The notes beneath the pieces were generated by a model. That model was given only the letters and a program-made list of their open reading frames with translations. It was not told where the DNA came from and ran no database searches. Shown here piece after piece: positions 8,237 through 17,046 of a stretch of DNA of 64,000 nt. Location: positions 289,355 through 353,354 of the forward strand of contig JAATFV010000116.1 of assembly GCA_015655015.1 (NCBI GenBank), in the 5' to 3' direction. The stretch comes from Chitinophagales bacterium (lineage in GTDB: Bacteria; Bacteroidota; Bacteroidia; Chitinophagales; Chitinophagaceae). The position numbers and the translations under genes were made by a program. Positions within the stretch are counted from its first letter, which is position 1; every line of letters begins with the position of its first letter.

Positions 8237-9283
8237 TCAATCAGCCTGGGACCAGCCATGTGCCTCACGGACTTTTACCATCGAAGCCAGGATATCGTTC
8301 CAGGTCTTTTGTTGTGCCATTACTTCATTGGGAAACATGCAGCCGTCCCAGCAGATATGCTTGAATGCCTTGGTAAGCTGCCCATTGTCATCCCGTAACC
8401 AGTAACCGGCATCTTCTGCAATATTCAATCTGCCATTGGGGTCTGTAGCCAGGCAATGACGGCCGGTCTTGTCATGAGAACCGGTACCGTGCACCGTACC
8501 GTCGTTCTGCGCTACGTGAAAATCGATTGTCCAGGGCCGCAGGGCATGGGTCAGCGTTTTGAGCCCCTGCCGGAGCGTCTCCCGGTCCTTCCAGTCGAAG
8601 TCGGCCGGAAGGATCCTGTCTTCGGGGCTATTATAGCCCAGCAGGTATAACAGCGTATGCGCCATATCCGCCTGGAAACCGATATTGGGACGGTTGACCG
8701 CTTCCAACGTATCGATCATCGCTCTCCAGCTATGCATCCCTCCCCAGCAGATCTCTCCCTCTGCAGCCAGCTTTTCTCCATAACCGGCGGCGACATCGCA
8801 GGCTTCCCGAAAAGTTTCCGCGATCAGTCTGGTATTGTTCACCGGATCTTTCAACCAGGTTTCCGGATTGACAGCCGAGTCAATACGGATGACACCATAA
8901 GGACGGATACCGGCAGCCCGTAATTTTTTTCCAAACTCGCAGGTCTTGCGCACCTGCGCTACAAAACTGGCCCGTTCTTCCCGGCTGCCCATGGCGGAGC
9001 CGCCGGCAGGAGGCCAGATCGGCGCAACGAGGCTTCCCACGACGAGGTTGAGCGCAGACAGTCTGTCCGCCAGCTTTTTGGCGCCCTCGTCCGTAAGGTC
9101 GATCTGAAAATGGGGCTCGAAAAGGCCGATATCGATCCCGTCAAATTTTACACCGTTGACGGAGGCCGCAGCAGTCAGCTCGAGCAGGGTATCCAGGGAA
9201 ATAACAGGCTCGGAACCCGGGCCTTTACCAACGATACCGGGCCAGGTAGCGTTGTGAAGCTTGGGATAATTATTTGTTTGCAT
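8237..9283 (-). CDS. Sugar phosphate isomerase/epimerase-like TIM-barrel protein
   Basis: A 348-residue TIM-barrel protein of the xylose-isomerase-like superfamily. Supporting segments are VNGVKFDGIDIGLFEPHF, LNLVVGSLVAPIWPP, LAAEGEICWGGMHSW (metal Glu region), NIGFQADMAHTLLYL (Asp and His) and TIDFHVAQNDGTVHGTGSHDKTGRHC (His-rich metal region). It is longer than the common 280-residue form. Relatives interconvert keto-sugars or act on 3-keto-glycosides beside Gfo/Idh/MocA enzymes. It is the second gene before the dehydrogenase in the operon and has a 27-base gap to it. Confidence 0.82.
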   Translation of the reverse strand: MQTNNYPKLHNATWPGIVGKGPGSEPVISLDTLLELTAAASVNGVKFDGIDIGLFEPHFQIDLTDEGAKKLADRLSALNLVVGSLVAPIWPPAGGSAMGSREERASFVAQVRKTCEFGKKLRAAGIRPYGVIRIDSAVNPETWLKDPVNNTRLIAETFREACDVAAGYGEKLAAEGEICWGGMHSWRAMIDTLEAVNRPNIGFQADMAHTLLYLLGYNSPEDRILPADFDWKDRETLRQGLKTLTHALRPWTIDFHVAQNDGTVHGTGSHDKTGRHCLATDPNGRLNIAEDAGYWLRDDNGQLTKAFKHICWDGCMFPNEVMAQQKTWNDILASMVKVREAHGWSQAD

Positions 9284-9315
9284 ATCGTTCGATTAAAGAT
9301 AAAAAGATCAGGCAT

Positions 9316-10539
9316 CTATCGGAGGCCTATTTGTAAATCCGGATTGCCCGGACCGAAATGTTTCAGCATGACGATCGGGTCAGTGGCGGAAGCATTGGTA
9401 ATGACCACGCCTTCCTTTGCCGCCAACTCGCTGATAAAGAATTCGTCATTCGTTAATTGACCGTAACGGATCAGTGCAGGCGTCTCGATCTCCCATACGC
9501 CCATTTTGCCGCGCCCCTGCATCATAATGATACCATAGGCTCCGGCGTCTTTGATGGTGACCGTTGCACCCGGGAAGACCGTCAGCTCTTTGGCGCTGAA
9601 GGCTTCCGATTTGTAACAAACCCAGTTTTCGAGATAGCCGTCTGCCTTCATCGCCTCAATCGATTTTACAGGTTTGGGATGCATATAACGGTGCTCATGC
9701 AAATGCGGGTCCACGTTCAGCTCCCAGTCAATGACATCCAGCAGCGCTTCGAAATCACCGATGCTTTCTTTGGGAGTGCCATTCCAGAGCAGCTCTTCGG
9801 GGATGATGGCTTCGTTGACCAGGGACTGGTACATCGCAAAGACATCGGACGCTTTTTGGGGCTCATACGTGCAGAGACTGCCGGGTGCATGCAACAGACC
9901 CGGAGGAACATCCCAGCCCGTACCCGGCTGAAGACGGTAAGCCTGGGAATAATTGGTGATCTTATTATCGCCTTTGGTAAAGTTTTCCAGGCATTCCCGG
10001 ATCTGTGCCCGGGTGGTGCCGGGGGCTATACCCATAAAGGTATAAGGGAAGTCGCCGCCATGATTATTCAGCTGCGGCGGAAAATAATAGGCTTCCGGTT
10101 TCCCCAGCTGGCCGATCAGGGCAGCCTTCTCATCATTGTGATGGACATGATGCGGGAGAGGTCCCATATTATCAAAAAATTTCGAATACATGGGCCAGGC
10201 GCCGTATTGATCCCAGATCCTCTTCCCGACGACAGCTCCCTTGAGATGGTCGATAGCATCTTTTAAAAGGATTTGCTCTTCTTTGGATCCGTCCCGGAAA
10301 ATGACCGCGCTCAACCCCTCATTCCGGCCGGTTAAGGGGCCGTTTTTCGCTGGAGTCGTGGAGGAAAACCAACGTTCGTCTATCCCGCCCCGTTGGCCGC
10401 CCAGCACATAGTAATCGTCCGGGTGCAATTTGAGCCTTCGCCCGGGCACGCAAAATGACCGGGGCACCCAGGTGGGAGCCAGACGCAGAATTCCTTTTCC
10501 CTGGTCAAATGCTTTTTCTGCTACACTTAGTTTTTCCAT
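9316..10539 (-). CDS. Phosphomannose-isomerase-like cupin protein
   Basis: A 407-residue two-cupin protein that resembles class I mannose-6-phosphate isomerase in outline but is not clearly that enzyme. The metal-site candidates are HHVHHNDEKA (around residue 135), a later GLLHAPGS and HLHEHRYMHP. A second jelly roll follows near the C terminus (KELTVFPGATVTIKDAGAYGIIMMQGRGKMGVWEIE). It probably isomerises or binds an unphosphorylated or modified sugar in the cytoplasm. The neighbours are a DUF4432 epimerase-like gene 10 bases upstream and the TIM-barrel gene 32 bases downstream, so it belongs to the sugar block. The substrate is unknown. Confidence 0.7.
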   Translation of the reverse strand: MEKLSVAEKAFDQGKGILRLAPTWVPRSFCVPGRRLKLHPDDYYVLGGQRGGIDERWFSSTTPAKNGPLTGRNEGLSAVIFRDGSKEEQILLKDAIDHLKGAVVGKRIWDQYGAWPMYSKFFDNMGPLPHHVHHNDEKAALIGQLGKPEAYYFPPQLNNHGGDFPYTFMGIAPGTTRAQIRECLENFTKGDNKITNYSQAYRLQPGTGWDVPPGLLHAPGSLCTYEPQKASDVFAMYQSLVNEAIIPEELLWNGTPKESIGDFEALLDVIDWELNVDPHLHEHRYMHPKPVKSIEAMKADGYLENWVCYKSEAFSAKELTVFPGATVTIKDAGAYGIIMMQGRGKMGVWEIETPALIRYGQLTNDEFFISELAAKEGVVITNASATDPIVMLKHFGPGNPDLQIGLR

Positions 10540-10549
10540 TGATGGTAAT

Positions 10550-11629
10550 TTATAAGTTGATTTGATAGGCTTTCAAAAACGTGTCGACCTGTTCCTGCCC
10601 GCTCAAAACGGATATCTCCAGGTCATACATCCGGGTCTCAGCCGGAGCGAGCTGGATCAACTCTCCCTGTTCCCGGGCTTTGGCCTGCCCCATAGGCGCA
10701 TTGGTACCAGGCTCTAACCCCGTGACATATTCGTTTCTTCCCCAATGCTGCCAGTTGGTGAGCCGGGGCAGCTGTTTTTTGGGAAAGCGCAGCACCACGG
10801 CAATCCCGATCCCGGGATTGTAGATCCCGCAGGCGCAAAGCCCCGAAAGATCGGACGTTGGATCGATCACAGCCGATTCCTCGCCGGTGCCCAAATGGGA
10901 GTCTATCGGCGCAGGAGCTCTGCGAAAATCATGCCCTTCGCGGAAGATCTCATGTACGCCTTCCACATAACGGGGTTGCCAATCTCCTTGCCAGCAGATA
11001 TGGCTGCCCTGGTCAACCAGCGGCCACCCGAAATTACAATGATACAGGATCATATGCGGGGCGGGGCTGTTGCCGCGATTGCATACTTCATCGTGGATCC
11101 GGATAGAAGCCTGACCGATCGTACCGGAGATGGTGCGTCTTAATTCCAGGCTGGGGCCAAAGATGGGGGTTTGTTTAACAATACCAGTGATGCTCATATC
11201 CATTTTTCCGGCTGCCGGATCGGGCTGGATGATAGACTCTATTTCTGCCGGGGTATTGCTGATCTCACCATGAAGGCCCCGCTCGCCGTAGATGTCCTTT
11301 TCCGGACCTCCGACATGGGAAAGTCCGCAGGTCGTAAGCAAGCCGCCGCCGAAAGTTCTTAGCCAGCCGATCCCTTTGTCAGAGAAAGGTTGCGGGGACG
11401 TGATACCTGACCGGCTCAGCCATACCAGGCCATATTGGTTAAAAAATGCGTCGGCGATATCCATCGCCCGATCGATCACCACTTTATAGCGCAGCCCTGT
11501 ACCCGTATTGATCCAGGCTATGCGGGTGCCCCTCCCTGCCCCATTGTCCAGCACTGAGGTCTCAATCCCTCCCAGTTGCGCGGGGTTGGAGATCTTATCT
11601 GTCCATGATGGCATTGCAGAATGGGGCAT
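10550..11629 (-). CDS. DUF4432 family protein (aldose 1-epimerase-like)
   Basis: A 359-residue galactose-mutarotase-fold protein of the DUF4432 group. Evidence includes YKVVIDRAMDIADAFFNQYGLVWLSRSG, GWLRTFGGGLLTTCGLSHVGG, GLHGEISNTPAEIE, the strand RIHDEVCNRGNSPAPHMILYHCNFGWPL with the His used by mutarotase-like enzymes, and NEYVTGLEPGTNAP. Members are believed to change the anomeric or ring form of a sugar. It is the first gene after the cytochrome gene in the minus-strand sugar block and lies 10 bases before the cupin gene, so the two are probably co-translated. No signal peptide is seen. Confidence 0.85.
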   Translation of the reverse strand: MPHSAMPSWTDKISNPAQLGGIETSVLDNGAGRGTRIAWINTGTGLRYKVVIDRAMDIADAFFNQYGLVWLSRSGITSPQPFSDKGIGWLRTFGGGLLTTCGLSHVGGPEKDIYGERGLHGEISNTPAEIESIIQPDPAAGKMDMSITGIVKQTPIFGPSLELRRTISGTIGQASIRIHDEVCNRGNSPAPHMILYHCNFGWPLVDQGSHICWQGDWQPRYVEGVHEIFREGHDFRRAPAPIDSHLGTGEESAVIDPTSDLSGLCACGIYNPGIGIAVVLRFPKKQLPRLTNWQHWGRNEYVTGLEPGTNAPMGQAKAREQGELIQLAPAETRMYDLEISVLSGQEQVDTFLKAYQINL

Positions 11630-11648
11630 CGTTATTAAAATTGAATTC

Positions 11649-11705
11649 GTTGACTTACTGACTGAGTGTTGACTTACTGACTGAGCGTTGACTTGCTGAC
11701 TAAGT
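11649..11705. repeat. Three tandem copies of a 19-bp repeat
   Basis: Copies at 11649-11667, 11668-11686 and 11687-11705 share GTTGACTTACTGACTGAGT. Copy 2 differs at its last base and copy 3 at three positions. A partial fourth unit (GTTGACC) follows. The repeat fills the 114-base gap between the cytochrome gene and the DUF4432 gene, so it is either a variable-number tandem repeat or a clustered binding site upstream of the sugar operon. Confidence 0.85.
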
Positions 11706-11743
11706 CCAGTTGACCTTTTGAATCAGCCTGGTCGACGATCGAC

Positions 11744-14485
11744 CTATGGCTTTTTCGCAAAGATCGAATCCTGTTTGTTACCGCCGGCCTTAAGATAAGC
11801 CAATAAATCCTTTACTTCTTCTCCGTTCAACCGATTTAACAGACCGGGCAACATGATCGAGGTCTCAGAAAGCCGGGTCCGCTCGACGTCTTTTTTCGGG
11901 ACAGTGCGAAGGGTCTGCGGCGCAAAGGGATTCTGCGAAACATAATAATTTTCGGCATCCTGGTTCATCAGGCGGCCTGTGACCGAACCGCCGTCATGGA
12001 GATAGAACACCGTGGCGGCAAATTGATCCGAAATGGTCTTACTGGGTTCGATGATGGATTCGAGCATGTCTTTATAAGAGAACCGGCTGCCCAGCTGCGT
12101 GAGATCGGGCCCTACTGTTCCTCCATCACCGCGCATGGTATGACAGGCGCTGCACATGACGGCGGTGAACATCGCTTTACCTCTGTCAAAATCACGGTTT
12201 GACAGGCCATCCTTTACAAGGGCCAATGCAGTGTCAACCTGCCAGTCCTTTCCGGGGCCTTTGGGCTGTTGTACGTTGCCAGCTAGCCCCATCTGCGCAC
12301 GACCGACGATTGAATCACCGGAAATGGTATTAAAATAGGCGAACTTGTCTTTCGGGACGTTTTTCAATGCATTCTTGCGGGCAAGATCGATAAAACCGAC
12401 AAAGCTATGCCCGCCCTTATAGCCAAAGGCCTTATAGAACCAGCGGAAATAGGTTTCGCGTAATTCGGGGGTCCAGCCAATTTTGGCCTGGCACAATACC
12501 GTGGCATAATAAGTCTGCTGAGCGGGCGGAACATTGGCTAACATGCCGGCGATATCCTTACCGTATTGCAGATTACGCAGGATCAGGTCGGAAGATTGGG
12601 TAACCTGTTTTTGATAAGACGGATCGTCTTTTGCAGTGGCCATCAATGCCATGGTCTTTTCAACCGCCGCCGGGTCTTCCAGGTATACAAGCACCTTGCT
12701 CAGCGATCGGTTGAGATTATTGTCTTTTGCGGGGTATTGGGGATCGAGATCGGCAATGATCTTCGCTTTCACGCCCGCAGAGGGAAGCCCCATTCTCGCC
12801 AGGACCAATTCAACAGCACGGAGCAGGTCTATCTGCTGGGATTCGGTGAGGCGGGTATAATCAATGGCTGCCAATGCGGAGAGCAGGCTGTCTCTAACAG
12901 AGGGATTTTCGTTTACGGGCCCGGGATTGGTTACCAGTTTGATTTTGGCGGTATCCGGCGCGCCTCGCCTGGCCAGGGCAATAGCGGCCTGGGTGAGGGT
13001 TACGGGATCTTTTTCAGCCAGGGCCTTTTCCTGCCATTCGCTGACCGGCTGGTGTTCGACGGCGATACGTGCCGCATAACGGATGAAGCGATCCTCATGT
13101 TTCAAATAAGGCCACGCAAAGGCAATAGCATCCGCCTTCGGCGCCTCGTGATACGTCTCTAGCTTGCGGCGGAGCTTCTGAAGGTCGGTCAGCTCCGGGG
13201 CAGCCAGTTTCTCCGTATTGCCCGTATTATCGCCATAATATACGCGGTAAAGATCCGATTCCAGCCTGCGGCCGCCCGTCAGGAAATAGAGCGCGCCATC
13301 GGGGCCGATCTGGCCATCCGTTAAAGGCAAGGGTGAACCGGAGATAAATTCTTCTGCGGTCGCTTTATAGGTAGCTCCATCGACTTGAGGCTGGAATGCA
13401 TAAATGATCCCGAAACTCCAGTCGAAAGCATATAACGAACGACGATATTTCTCCGGGAACCGGGCATTCTGACCGCTGAAGACGCTGGTTGGCGAGCCCT
13501 GGCCTATATTCAGCAAAGGAGGCAGATTGTCGGGGTAAACGGGAGACCATTTATCCGTGCCGGGACGCCAGCCGAACTCTCCGCCGCTGGGTACATGACA
13601 GAGGCGGATAGGACGATACCAGGGCAAACCAAAATCCCATTCCATGTCGGAATCGAAGGTGAACATATCGCCTGCTTCATTGAAGGCAAGATCGAAAGGA
13701 TTGCGGAAACCGGAGCTGATCAGGCTAAAGTTCCCCCCGGTCGAGTCGATATGGGCGATCCATCCGCCATGCGTATTAACGCTATTGTCATGCCCGTTAG
13801 GATCCCTGATGAGCGGCAGCAGGTTGTCGATCTGCCAGACGGGGGGCGCTGTGTAGGTATCCATTTTCGGGATTTTGGTAAAGTTGCCCGCAATGATGTA
13901 TAAAGACTTTCCGTCGGGAGACAATACGATACTGTGCGGGCCATGTTCGCCATCACCTTGTAGTCTTTTGATCAGGGTAATTTTGTCATATTGATCGTCC
14001 CCATCCGTATCCTGCAGGCGATACAGCCCGCTGTGACGGATGACGTTGGAATCGCCTTCATTGACGTTGACCATCACATAAAGGCTATGGAAGGCATATA
14101 ACAGACCGTGGGCAAAACCGATCTTCCGGCTCCGTTTGGACGTATCACCGGGGAGCTGCAGCGCAATGGAATCTACTTTGATCTTTGACTGGTTGGTATC
14201 CGAACCGATCGCTGGAATAGTCAACCGGTATAAATTACCGTACTGGTCAGAGGCAATCATACGTCCCTTGTCATCAAAGGTCATCGCGACCCAGGATCCC
14301 TGGTTGTTGATGCCGGGACTATATAAATGATCCGCGTGAAAGCCTGACGGAAGTTTCAGGTGAGCAATTTTGGGATCTGCCGATACCCCGGCACCGGGCT
14401 CTTTGGAGTTTTTGCAGGATCCTGCTAAAAGAATAAGAGCTGACAGGGAGAAAAGCAATTTTACAAAGCGCAAATTTCGACACAT
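11744..14485 (-). CDS. PVC-type cytochrome c / sorbosone dehydrogenase-like lipoprotein
   Basis: A 913-residue lipoprotein (lipobox LLAGSC). About residues 35-430 form a quinoprotein-like beta-propeller (LKLPSGFHADHLYSP, WVAMTFDDKGRMIASDQYGNLYRL, GFRNPFDLAFNEAGDMFTFDSDMEWD, DGQIGPDGALYFLTGGR), the middle is helical and HEAT-like, and the C terminus is a small cytochrome c with heme site CSACH at 778-782 and GTVGPDLTQLGSRFSYKDMLESIIEPS. This architecture is common in Planctomycetota and present in Bacteroidota; the role is thought to be periplasmic oxidation of sugars or related compounds with electrons passed to the heme. A second member is at 22023-25049. It is the first gene of the minus-strand sugar block. 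Confidence 0.88.
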   Translation of the reverse strand: MCRNLRFVKLLFSLSALILLAGSCKNSKEPGAGVSADPKIAHLKLPSGFHADHLYSPGINNQGSWVAMTFDDKGRMIASDQYGNLYRLTIPAIGSDTNQSKIKVDSIALQLPGDTSKRSRKIGFAHGLLYAFHSLYVMVNVNEGDSNVIRHSGLYRLQDTDGDDQYDKITLIKRLQGDGEHGPHSIVLSPDGKSLYIIAGNFTKIPKMDTYTAPPVWQIDNLLPLIRDPNGHDNSVNTHGGWIAHIDSTGGNFSLISSGFRNPFDLAFNEAGDMFTFDSDMEWDFGLPWYRPIRLCHVPSGGEFGWRPGTDKWSPVYPDNLPPLLNIGQGSPTSVFSGQNARFPEKYRRSLYAFDWSFGIIYAFQPQVDGATYKATAEEFISGSPLPLTDGQIGPDGALYFLTGGRRLESDLYRVYYGDNTGNTEKLAAPELTDLQKLRRKLETYHEAPKADAIAFAWPYLKHEDRFIRYAARIAVEHQPVSEWQEKALAEKDPVTLTQAAIALARRGAPDTAKIKLVTNPGPVNENPSVRDSLLSALAAIDYTRLTESQQIDLLRAVELVLARMGLPSAGVKAKIIADLDPQYPAKDNNLNRSLSKVLVYLEDPAAVEKTMALMATAKDDPSYQKQVTQSSDLILRNLQYGKDIAGMLANVPPAQQTYYATVLCQAKIGWTPELRETYFRWFYKAFGYKGGHSFVGFIDLARKNALKNVPKDKFAYFNTISGDSIVGRAQMGLAGNVQQPKGPGKDWQVDTALALVKDGLSNRDFDRGKAMFTAVMCSACHTMRGDGGTVGPDLTQLGSRFSYKDMLESIIEPSKTISDQFAATVFYLHDGGSVTGRLMNQDAENYYVSQNPFAPQTLRTVPKKDVERTRLSETSIMLPGLLNRLNGEEVKDLLAYLKAGGNKQDSIFAKKP

Positions 14486-14995
14486 GGCGGAACATTAAAA
14501 GGGGATACTTAATTAGAAAATGAGATACTGAGCAATCGTTTTCAAAAAGGTTCACCTATTCCTCTGATTTCATCAATTGGGGCGTTTGACATCCATTATC
14601 AGCTCCCGCTTATCACGTTCGGACTGTTGATAAGTATCCTCCTACCCAATGTTATCGACTGTCAGTCACAAGTCTACGTTTATTTGCCAAGCTAACTGTC
14701 CTGTACCATCATGTAGTCGCAACTTAGCATTGCTAAACGCGAAGAAACCGCTAAAAAAATAAAGAAATCACCGGAAACCGCCGATGATGCGGCGATTTTA
14801 CATTTAGCCTGCCAATGCTTGCGGTTGAGCTAACTTTTGATACGTGCCGGGCTATAATCTGCCGTATCCCTTTTCTCGTATTCATAATAATAGCTTAATT
14901 TATATTGTGGACGCGAAGTTGATAGATTTTGCCGTTTTTTTTCATAGATTGCAGTAGTAGTTTTTCTCTACTTAATATAAAAGAATAACCATTAT
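14486..14995. other. Divergent intergenic region between the cytochrome gene and sigma factor 1
   Basis: These 510 bases hold no convincing gene. They must contain the promoters of both divergent units. A GC-rich hairpin (CGCCG, 6-base loop, CGGCG followed by ATTTT) is near 14791-14810. The segment AAAAAGGTTCACCTATT near 14545 resembles AAAAAGGTTCGCCTATT just before sigma factor 2 (near 28438), a possible shared element. No clear TAnnTTTG box with a -33 partner was found. Confidence 0.5.
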
Positions 14996-15595
14996 TTGCA
15001 CTCTACGAAAGAATACGACGAAAGGCAGTTGCTCGAAGACATAGCCAACGGGGACGAGACCGCTTTCAAACACCTGTACCACCATTACCGTCCCCGCGTT
15101 TATACCCTCTCCATCCGGTTGACCGGATCTGCGGCCACTTCCGAAGAAATCGTCCAGGATGTATTCTTAAAATGCTGGCTCAAAAGATCCGCTTTGACTT
15201 CCATCCATAATTTCCCCGGTTACCTCGTTACCATTACGCAAAATACCGTCTACACCGCCCTGCGGAATTTGTCGAGGAGACGGCAAAGAACGGCAGAGTA
15301 CCACAACAACATACCCGATGACCTTTTTCAAAGGGACACCGAAGAACGATTGGATCAAAAAGAGATCGATACGATCATAGACCAGGCCATCGACCGCCTC
15401 TCCCCACAACAACGACAGGTCTATCATCTCATTAAAAAAAATGGCCTCACCCGCGAACAGGCCGCGCTGGAAATGCAGGTCAGCACAGAAACGGTTAAAT
15501 CCCATCTGGCCCAGGCTATCCGTCATATACGCGCCTATTGCATGCTCCGGCTCGACCTCCCGGTCGTACTATTCCTCTATTGGCTGGCCGGATAA
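14996..15595 (+). CDS. ECF RNA polymerase sigma factor (FecI-like), Sus locus 1
   Basis: A 199-residue sigma-70 family protein. Region 2 covers about residues 14-80 (AFKHLYHHYRPRVYTLSIRLTGSAATSEEIVQDVFLKCW) and region 4 about residues 122-175 (AIDRLSPQQRQVYHLIKKNGLTREQAALEMQVSTETVKSHLAQAIRHIR). The start is a TTG: no in-frame ATG exists upstream, and the N-terminal YDERQLLEDIANGDETAF matches family starts. The FecR gene follows 55 bases later, then SusC and SusD. It should direct transcription of the SusC operon when the FecR anti-sigma releases it after substrate binding at the outer membrane. Confidence 0.92.
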   Translation: MHSTKEYDERQLLEDIANGDETAFKHLYHHYRPRVYTLSIRLTGSAATSEEIVQDVFLKCWLKRSALTSIHNFPGYLVTITQNTVYTALRNLSRRRQRTAEYHNNIPDDLFQRDTEERLDQKEIDTIIDQAIDRLSPQQRQVYHLIKKNGLTREQAALEMQVSTETVKSHLAQAIRHIRAYCMLRLDLPVVLFLYWLAG

Positions 15596-15650
15596 ACTTT
15601 TTTTTCCAACCGGCTCACCCAAAAGACCACGCCCGGTAGTCAATATAAAT

Positions 15651-16907
15651 ATGGACGCCTCTTCATTTACATACCTGTGTCATCGCTGCCTGGACAAAAC
15701 CGCCTCCCAAGAGGAACAAGAGCAGATGCTGACCCACGTGCACGAACACGAAGACCTGTTCAAACAGATAGTCGGCGAGGTATTTTTTAAACTGGATCCC
15801 GTCGAAGATCTTCCCGCAGAAACTTCCGCGGCATTACTGCGTATGATCCTTTCCACGGACACCCGGCCGGCAGCCGGCACGACGGAATATACTTCCAACA
15901 CTCAGCCGAATACGCCGGTATTGAACCGATCCGCGCCGCGCCTTTCTATAAGCTCGCCGCGCCTTCTTAAAAGATGGCTGCCCTATGCAGCCGCAGCACT
16001 GCTGATCCCGGCGGCGGGATTTTATTTATATAAGACCGCGAAAAAGGAACCGCTCGCCAATATACCTGTGGGACAGACGATCCGCCCCGCCGGCGATCTG
16101 CCGCCCGGCAGCAACAAAGCGATGCTGACCCTCGCAGATGGCGCTACTATTGCCATAGACAGCATTCCCGTGGGGCGTATCGCCTTGCAGGGCGGTGCCG
16201 TGATCCTGAAATCACGCAACGGCGAAATAATCTATACAGCCGATACCGCCCATACGGCCGCTACACCGGCCAGCAATACGATGAGGACCCCCAGGGGTGG
16301 CCAGCACCGGCTGACACTTCCGGATGGATCGGTAGTTTGGCTCAATGCCGCCTCCTCTATTACCTTCCCCCCCTTATTCCAGGGCAGGGAAAGAGAGGTC
16401 AGCATGACCGGAGAAGCATACTTTGAAATAGCCCGCGACCCCGCCAGGCCATTTTATGTTACCGTCAACGACCGCCTGCGGGTAGCCGTCCTGGGAACCA
16501 GTTTTAATATCAATGCCTACGACGATGAGAGCAGCATCAATACCGTCCTCGTAGAAGGCTCTGTCAGGGTCAACCACGATAACGCTTCCCGCGTCCTGAC
16601 GCCCGGCCAGCAAGCCCTGGTAGCTGCTGACGGCGACATTACGCTCAGGAACGATGTCGACCTGCAGGCAGAGACGGCCTGGAAGAACGGGGAGTTCTAC
16701 TTCGGCGAAAAGACCGACTTCGGCGCCATCATGCGACAGATCGCCCGCTGGTACGATATAGAAGTGGAATACCATGGCAATGTCACGGGCCATATCGGGG
16801 GTTCGATATCCCGCAACGCAAAACTCTCCCTGGTATTGCAGATGCTGGAAAAAGCGGAAGGAATAAAATTCGAAGTGCAAGGCAGAAAGGTGATCGTCAC
16901 CCCTTAG
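15651..16907 (+). CDS. FecR-family anti-sigma factor, Sus locus 1
   Basis: A 418-residue inner-membrane protein when started at ATG 15651. A longer in-frame reading from 15441 overlaps the sigma gene and is rejected. A cytoplasmic helical segment (1-105) is followed by one transmembrane helix (LPYAAAALLIPAAGFYLY, about 108-125), then the periplasmic FecR domain (TPRGGQHRLTLPDGSVVWLNAASSITFP, GEAYFEIARDPARPFYV, VAVLGTSFNINAYDDE) and a C-terminal STN-like domain (FGAIMRQIARWYDIEVEY). It should hold the preceding sigma factor until the SusC plug/STN domain signals. Length and order are normal for the family. Confidence 0.93.
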   Translation: MDASSFTYLCHRCLDKTASQEEQEQMLTHVHEHEDLFKQIVGEVFFKLDPVEDLPAETSAALLRMILSTDTRPAAGTTEYTSNTQPNTPVLNRSAPRLSISSPRLLKRWLPYAAAALLIPAAGFYLYKTAKKEPLANIPVGQTIRPAGDLPPGSNKAMLTLADGATIAIDSIPVGRIALQGGAVILKSRNGEIIYTADTAHTAATPASNTMRTPRGGQHRLTLPDGSVVWLNAASSITFPPLFQGREREVSMTGEAYFEIARDPARPFYVTVNDRLRVAVLGTSFNINAYDDESSINTVLVEGSVRVNHDNASRVLTPGQQALVAADGDITLRNDVDLQAETAWKNGEFYFGEKTDFGAIMRQIARWYDIEVEYHGNVTGHIGGSISRNAKLSLVLQMLEKAEGIKFEVQGRKVIVTP

Positions 16908-16973
16908 CCTTATTGTTTTTGTTTACGGGGTTGCCTTAACAAAAACCGCCCTGGTGGCTAGACCGGAGCGGCG

Positions 16974-16984
16974 AGTAGTTCAGG
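16974..16984 (+). promoter_or_regulatory. Element shared by the SusC leaders of loci 1 and 2
   Basis: AGTAGTTCAGG occurs 62 bases before the SusC-1 start and again 43 bases before the SusC-2 start (30460-30470), in otherwise different sequence. It may be part of an ECF-dependent promoter or of the 5' leader. Locus 3 does not contain it. Confidence 0.3.
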
Positions 16985-17046
16985 TTAACCTATAGATACA
17001 ATCTCTGACAGACTGCTATTATTTTAACCTAAACTAACACGAAGTT

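Noticed and set aside
15441..15650. Upstream extension of the first FecR gene into the sigma gene
   Set aside because: It overlaps the sigma region-4 coding sequence and lacks any FecR similarity; the family start is at 15651.
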